From NCBI GenBank assembly GCA_905221605.1, contig CAJNDS010002124.1:1285421-1349420 (forward strand): a DNA stretch of 64,000 nucleotides, written 5' to 3'. This DNA comes from Symbiodinium natans (taxonomy: Eukaryota > Sar > Dinophyceae > Suessiales > Symbiodiniaceae). Below the pieces are notes generated by a model. It searched no databases and was not told where the DNA came from. It was given only the letters and a program-made list of their open reading frames with translations. This document shows positions 55,401 through 61,800 of this stretch, piece after piece (the first letter of the stretch is position 1; each line of letters opens with the position of its first letter). A program made the position numbers and the translations under genes.

Positions 55401-58400
55401 CACTTAAGCTATAAGTCCCAAAGCAGGGGCGGTCATGCGCCAGTCTGTGCATTCCCTTTGGCTTGGTGGCGCTTTACTGTAACTTTAGATCCCTAGCTTT
55501 TTTGGGTTTCTTGGGCTTCTTAATGAGGCAGCCAAAAGTTTAACTTTTTACTACCCTTAGTGCAGCCAAGTTGGGTGATCTCCCTTGACATCCCGTGTGG
55601 CGAGGAAGCACATGAGTGGCATTTTGCTGTTCCTGGCTCTGCTGTCACAACGATGTACCAGGGACAAAGACTTAATCCAGTGTATTAACCCTAAACCCTA
55701 AACCCTAAACCCTAAACCCTGAACCCTAATCCCTAATCCCTAATCCCTAATCCCTAATCCCTAAACCCAGCCAGGCTTCCAGTCTGCCCTGCTTAAACAG
55801 GCTCTTGAACCCTAAACCCGAAACCCAGGCGTCCAGTCTGCCATGCTTAAGTAGGGTCTAATTACATAACAAAGGGTTTAGGGTTTAGGGTTTAGGGTTT
55901 AGGGTTTAGGGTTTAGGGTTAGGGTTTGGGTTTAGGGTTTAGGGTTTAAGGCGAGAGCTACAACACCCCAAGCCCTAATCCCTAAACCCGAAACCCTATC
56001 CCCCAAGCCCTAAACCCTAAACCCTAAACCCATACCCTAAACCCTCCACGCCAAACTCCAAAAGCCTAAACCTCACCTCCAAGCCCTACACCCCAGGCCC
56101 TAAGCCCTAAACCATTGAAAGAGCTGAGAGGCTTTCGGCCAGCACACGAACGCCGAGATCTCGTCCTCGTTGGCCGACACAGCCCGCGGGCCGAACTCGG
56201 GGTTTTTTGGGGTTTAGGGCTTTAGGGGTTTAGGGGTTTATGGGTTAAGGGTTTCGGGGTTTAGGGGTTTAGGGGACTAGGGGTTTAGGCGTTTAAGGTC
56301 TTAGGGTTTTGGGGTTTAGGGTCTGGGGCTTTAAGGGTTTCAGGATTTAGAAATTAAGGTCTAGGGTCTCAGGCTTTGGGGCTTTGGGGGGTTTAGGGTT
56401 CTAAGGGTTTTAGGGTTCAAGGGTTTAAGGTTCAGGGCGTAGGGTTTAGGACTGGGGGGTTCAGGGTTTAGGGGCGTACGATTTTGGAGACAGTTCACTG
56501 TAGGGCCACAGAAAATAGGAGAGATTCCGGGCATTGAGCCGCAACAAGACTTCCCCCAATTGCCAGCCCTAGAGGGTTCACGTTTCAGCGTTTTATGGCT
56601 TCTACAACCGAAAGCTTAAGCCCTATAGCCTATACCCTAAGCCCTAAACCCTAAACCCTAAACCCTAAACTCTAAACCCTAAACCCTAAACCCTAAACCC
56701 TAATCGCTCCCCAGCAGCCCAGGACATACTCATGCAGACCATGATCGAAGTGCGCGGCGGAGGCAGGAATTTGCGCGGCGAAGGCAGTAATTTGTTTTGG
56801 GATCGGGTTTAGGGTTAGGGTTTAGGGTTTAGGGTTTAGGGTTTAGGGTTTAGGGTTTAGGGTTTAGGGTTTAGGGTTTAGGGTTTGGGGTTTAGGGTTT
56901 AGGGTTTAGGGTTGAGGGATTAGCTAAGCCCCTAAGACCCCAAGCCCTAGGTCGGTCGCACAGCCTTCGTTCTTCTGAAGTCGATCTAAGTCCTGCGGAA
57001 GCCCTTGAACCCGAACCTCTGAGCCCCAAACGCCCTGGAACTTGCCGCTGTAAATGGCAGCCCAGTCTATACTTGGGCCCTAAAGCTACTATATGGGAAC
57101 CCCTTTAAGGCCCAAGTATATACTTTATAGGTACGTGGACCCTTAGGGTAGGGTTCAGGGTGCGAATCTCTCAGGCTAAGAAGTGCACGCTTCCTCAGCC
57201 ATTTGCTGTGGACAGCCAGAACGGTGTCTAGCCGTTAGTGCACAGTAGATGATGCTTGCAGTTCGATGGTGGTTCTTGCTGCTTTGTGGAGCCATCTGGG
57301 CCGGCGCCAGCAATCCCAGCGATTCCAGTTGCCGGAGAGACTTGGGAGCACGGTGGCTACCCGTTTGGCCCCCCCCTTTTGGGTTCGAGGTTCCCTTAGA
57401 AAGTAACCAACCCCCCACAAGGGTACAGTACCCTGAGCTACCAAGGAGATGAGTCAGATTCACAGGGGGAATGTGAACCCCACTCCCTTCTCCAGTCTCG
57501 GACGCACGACCGCCAGCTTCTTGCTGTAGGGAAATGCGAGGTTGGTGCTTCGGTGTCGTGCCCAAGCGGCAATCCTTGTGCAGGGAACCAGTGCTGCCCG
57601 GATGGCACCATCTGTCCTTCTGCACCCTCAGATTTTACGGGATGCCCCTGTGTCATAGTTGGGTAACATTTTACATTTTTAAGGGTACTTAAACCCAATA
57701 AGGAATAAACAATTAAATTTCTAATATTATCCCAACAATGAACAAGGCCCCATACCACAGAAGTCGCAAGACTGCGTGTCAAAGACCATGAACGGCGCGG
57801 CAAGGGAAGGCAACGTAACCGTGGCAGTTATGGATTCTGATTCGGCCGTCACGCTCGACTGCTCGGGGGACACATTCATTGACTGCTGGACCTTCTTCAC
57901 TCAGCCTGACCCGACTCATGGAGACGTGGTCTATGTTGCTGAAACTACGGCCAAAAACCTGGGCTTCTTACTGGTTCAAGACCCAACTTTTCAACTTCTG
58001 GGCTTCTTCATAAGGTCGTTTGCTCTGAAAGTGTCAACATTTTATTTCCTTGGGTTCTCGGACAGTAAGGCCTGTATTACGTACAAGATGGGGTCGTGTA
58101 CCTCAAGAGCCAGGTGGGCCAGAACCAGCCGGCGCTCAGTATTCGACTCCAGTCCCGAGCCGTCTACCAGGCGGGGCACATCTGGCTCATTGATCCTTCG
58201 CTGACCCAGAGGGTCCATGTACCTAGATAGTATATACTTGGGCCTTAAAGCTACTACATAGGAACCCCTTTAAGGCCCAAGTATATACTATAGAGGTACA
58301 TGGATCCTTTAGCTGAGTGAGCCACACTCTACACCTTATTTGGGGATACTTTATATAGTCCCTTAGAGAACTGAAAGTGTGCACTTTTTCTAGGGGCATT

Positions 58401-58817
58401 ATGAGCTCAGCGACTAAGAACCCTAAACCCTAAACCCTAGACCCTAATTCTCTGGGTAACTTATGAACGCAGCAACTAAGGATATCCAACACATGCCCAC
58501 AGGCATGGGCACTTGGCCCGCTTGGTGGTCCTTCGGGCCTGATTGGCCCAACAACGGGGAGACTGAGTAGCCCAGTGGTACCCTTTACTTTTTTTTTAAA
58601 TTTGGCTACGGGTGCCCACCAACCCAAAAAAGGGTGCCCGTATTATAATATGGTTACTGGGCTACCCAGGAGATTGATACCATTGAGACGGTGAATGTGG
58701 AGAGCGTGGTGCAATCGACCCTGCACACCAGCGAAGGATGCTTCATGTACATTGATGCTTGCTAGCCCAGCGCTACCCTTTTTGCCCTTGCTTCCTGAAA
58801 AAGTAACCACCCGCCCC

Positions 58818-58850
<33 letters not shown>

Positions 58851-61800
58851 AGCAAAAAAAACAAACTCTTGTCATAATATGGCTGCTCCAAACGGTAAAA
58901 CCTACAAACCAAACGCTAAACCCTATAGACCCTAAAACCCTAAACCCTCAACCCTCAACCCTAAACCCTCAACCCTAAACCCTAAGCCAAGGATGGGATT
59001 AGCAGCACAGACTGCGTCTCCGGGGAGGGCCAAAGTGGCTGCGGCGTCAACGGGCCCTGGAACAGCGCTGGGCCAGCGTTCAACGACAACGGCGGTGGAG
59101 TGTATCTTGCTTAGACAGTTAGGGTTTAGGGTCTAGGGTCTAGGGTCTAGGGTCTAGGGTCTAGGGTCTAGGGTTTAGGGTTTAGGGTTTAGGGTTTAAG
59201 GTAACCTTCAACTTTGTTGGGTCCTCTTATCTTGTAGGAATAAGAGAGTTTAACCTTACTTGTTCTTTCGGTTCTTGGTGAGACGTAAGGTTTGCCACCC
59301 AGTGGACGAACGAGGCCATCTACATGTGGTTCTTTCCGCGTGGCCAGATCCCTGCGGACATAGACCAAGGGAACACCTACACATGGGGCCCGCCCTATGT
59401 GAAATTCCCCTTCACCAACTGTCCCTCGGACCAGGAGTAGGCCCCTGTTGCCTTTTTTGTTTTCATGGTTTAGGTTCCCGGGTAAGCCCCTTTTAAGCCA
59501 AAAAGCGCACGGCGTCTCAATCCTGGGTTGCCTCTTGGGTCTAGGACTGGGATGCTCCTCCCTTATACTAACAGTCCTTAATCGGGAATTATAGAGTACC
59601 CCGATTATCATCCCTCTAAGGATTGTCAGTATAAGGGGGGAACGTCCAAGTCTAGGTCCTTCTTGGCACTTCAATGATCAGCAGCTTGTGATCAACTTGG
59701 ACTTCTGTGGTGATTGGGCAGGTTCGGTGTTCCCTGGAGGGAATCTCGGTAGCCAAAGTAGCTACCCCTTTTTGAAGGAGGGGGGCAGGGGGGGGGGGGG
59801 GGAAGTTTGTGCTTGCCTTATACAAAGGAGCCAACCCCAAAAAGGGTGCCCTTATTCTAGTATGGGTACCTAAACCCGAAGCCCGAAACCCTAAGCCCTA
59901 AACCCTAAGCCCTAAACCCTAAACCGAAGGAACGAAGCTTGCATCGAGTATGTGCAAAACCCAGCCAACATCGAGGCACTCTCCGACGCTTACTGGGCGA
60001 TCAACTACGTGAAGGTCCTGTTTTGAGCTGATGCTGCGTGCCGATGTTGGCTTTGGGAGCAAGCTTCCCCGCCCCTATAAGTAGGTCAGTGTTAGGGATC
60101 CCTTTTTACTTTTTGGGTTATGGGCTTTCTTATATATGAACAACAAGGATCCTTTTTGCTTCCTAGGGGAACAGGGATTAAGATAAGTAGGTGTGCCTTC
60201 TAAGTGTGTGCTCGGTTTTTTGGGACGCCGCCCTCAGAAGTAGGAGTGGGCCCCCATGAAGTTCTGTCAACACCGAGTCAACACACTTGGCTATGAACTA
60301 TGCCTCTGCGTACTACTCACCAGCGCACTTCCAGTTTGTGAGACGCAGAGGACCTGGCTGACGATGGGGATGCCATCTTGGTCTGCGACCTAAAAAACCG
60401 AAAACACCCGTAACAAAAAACCCTTAAACAAATCTTAAAAATCCTAAAAAGCCTGAAAGCCTAAACCCCAAACCCTAAACTCATCGTGTGCGGCACGAGG
60501 CAAGGGCCAGAAGTGTCCTGTGCGATGTAGATAATCCAGGTCGCCGAGCCTGGCAAAGGGCAAACATGGACTTTCGTTGGGCTTCTGCCAATTTCATGGT
60601 TAATCTACTATGAGGGAAAATCATTAATCGTACTCCCTTACGGTCCCTATATGAGCAAGGGTCAAAACTATGGTGATTGCAGTGTTAGGACATTTGCATG
60701 CTGAAGTGTCAAAAACCCCTGTACATCGACGGGGAACATTGAAAAGCACGCCCCTTAAAACCCTTGTAAAGCAACGGGGAACACTGAAAAGCGACCCCCC
60801 CCCCCCCTCTCCGCCATTGCGCGACCTCGCCCCGACCTCTAGAGTTTTGACAGTGGCGTCATAAAGATATACCATAAGAATCAGACCCCCCAAAACCCTA
60901 TGCTTATTCGTAAGGCCCAGAAATTACCTTAAGCCCTAAACCCTAAACCCTAAAGCCTAAACCCTAAACCCTAAACCTAGACAAAAAAGCCCTGAAGCTG
61001 ATCTTGACAAGCACAAGCCTGCCGCAGATTTCCAAGACAGAAAGCCCAGGGGCTTTGGGGTTTGGGTCCCCGCAACCCTAAACCCTAAACCCTAAACCCT
61101 CTTTTGGCCGGTGGAACAGGTGTTAGGGACTAGGGCTGTGGAGTGGGATTTGTCCTCTTCGCTTCATACCGAACCTTGAACTATTCCCCGCGAAACCCTC
61201 CACAAAAGGAAAAGAGAGGCCAACAATAAATCTAAGGCTTCATACAGAGGATACAACAAAGCAAGCAGCTACTCAGATGCAGAAACCCTAAACTATAGAC
61301 TCAACCCTGGACCTAAACCCCCAACCCCCTAATATACGGGTCGGAATAATTACTATACTAGTATTTCTTTATGGTCCCTTTGTATACTATCAGAACCCCC
61401 CCCCAAAAAAAAACTCTTCTAACTATCAAGGCCCCTATATTACAATGCGCAATGCCCTAAAGTCTTTCCTTGCTGGTGCCAGGCGGCGGCTCCGCGGGAG
61501 GCGGGCTGAGGGTCTCACTGCGAGGGTTTAGGGTTTAGGGTTTAGGGTTTAGGGTTTAGGGTTTAGGGTTTAGGGTTTAGGGTTTAGGGAATATTACCTA
61601 CAGTTTCGTCAGGGGGTTCTGAACACTTTGAAGGCGGTCTGCGGGTTTAGGGGTTTAGGTTCGACATATTTATCGGACGAAGTGCGCAAGAAGAAGAAAG
61701 AGGCAAGGCATTTATGATGGGCTTTCGATGCCCTTGACGCTGCCTGGGACTCTCCTTACCTCCAGCCTTTATGGGTTTTGCCTACTACTTATGAGGGGTA

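Noticed and set aside
57176-57803. Minus-strand 149- and 121-codon frames
   Set aside because: Antisense shadows of GH16 exons 1-3; no family features, while the plus strand has signal peptide and Cys motif.
57776-58204. Single 142-codon open frame as the gene
   Set aside because: It reads through GH16 intron 3 and loses the conserved frame after 58070; the spliced model restores LYYVQDG and SIRLQS.
59189-59674. Minus-strand 161-codon frame
   Set aside because: Antisense of GH16 exon 8 and family I/A repeats.
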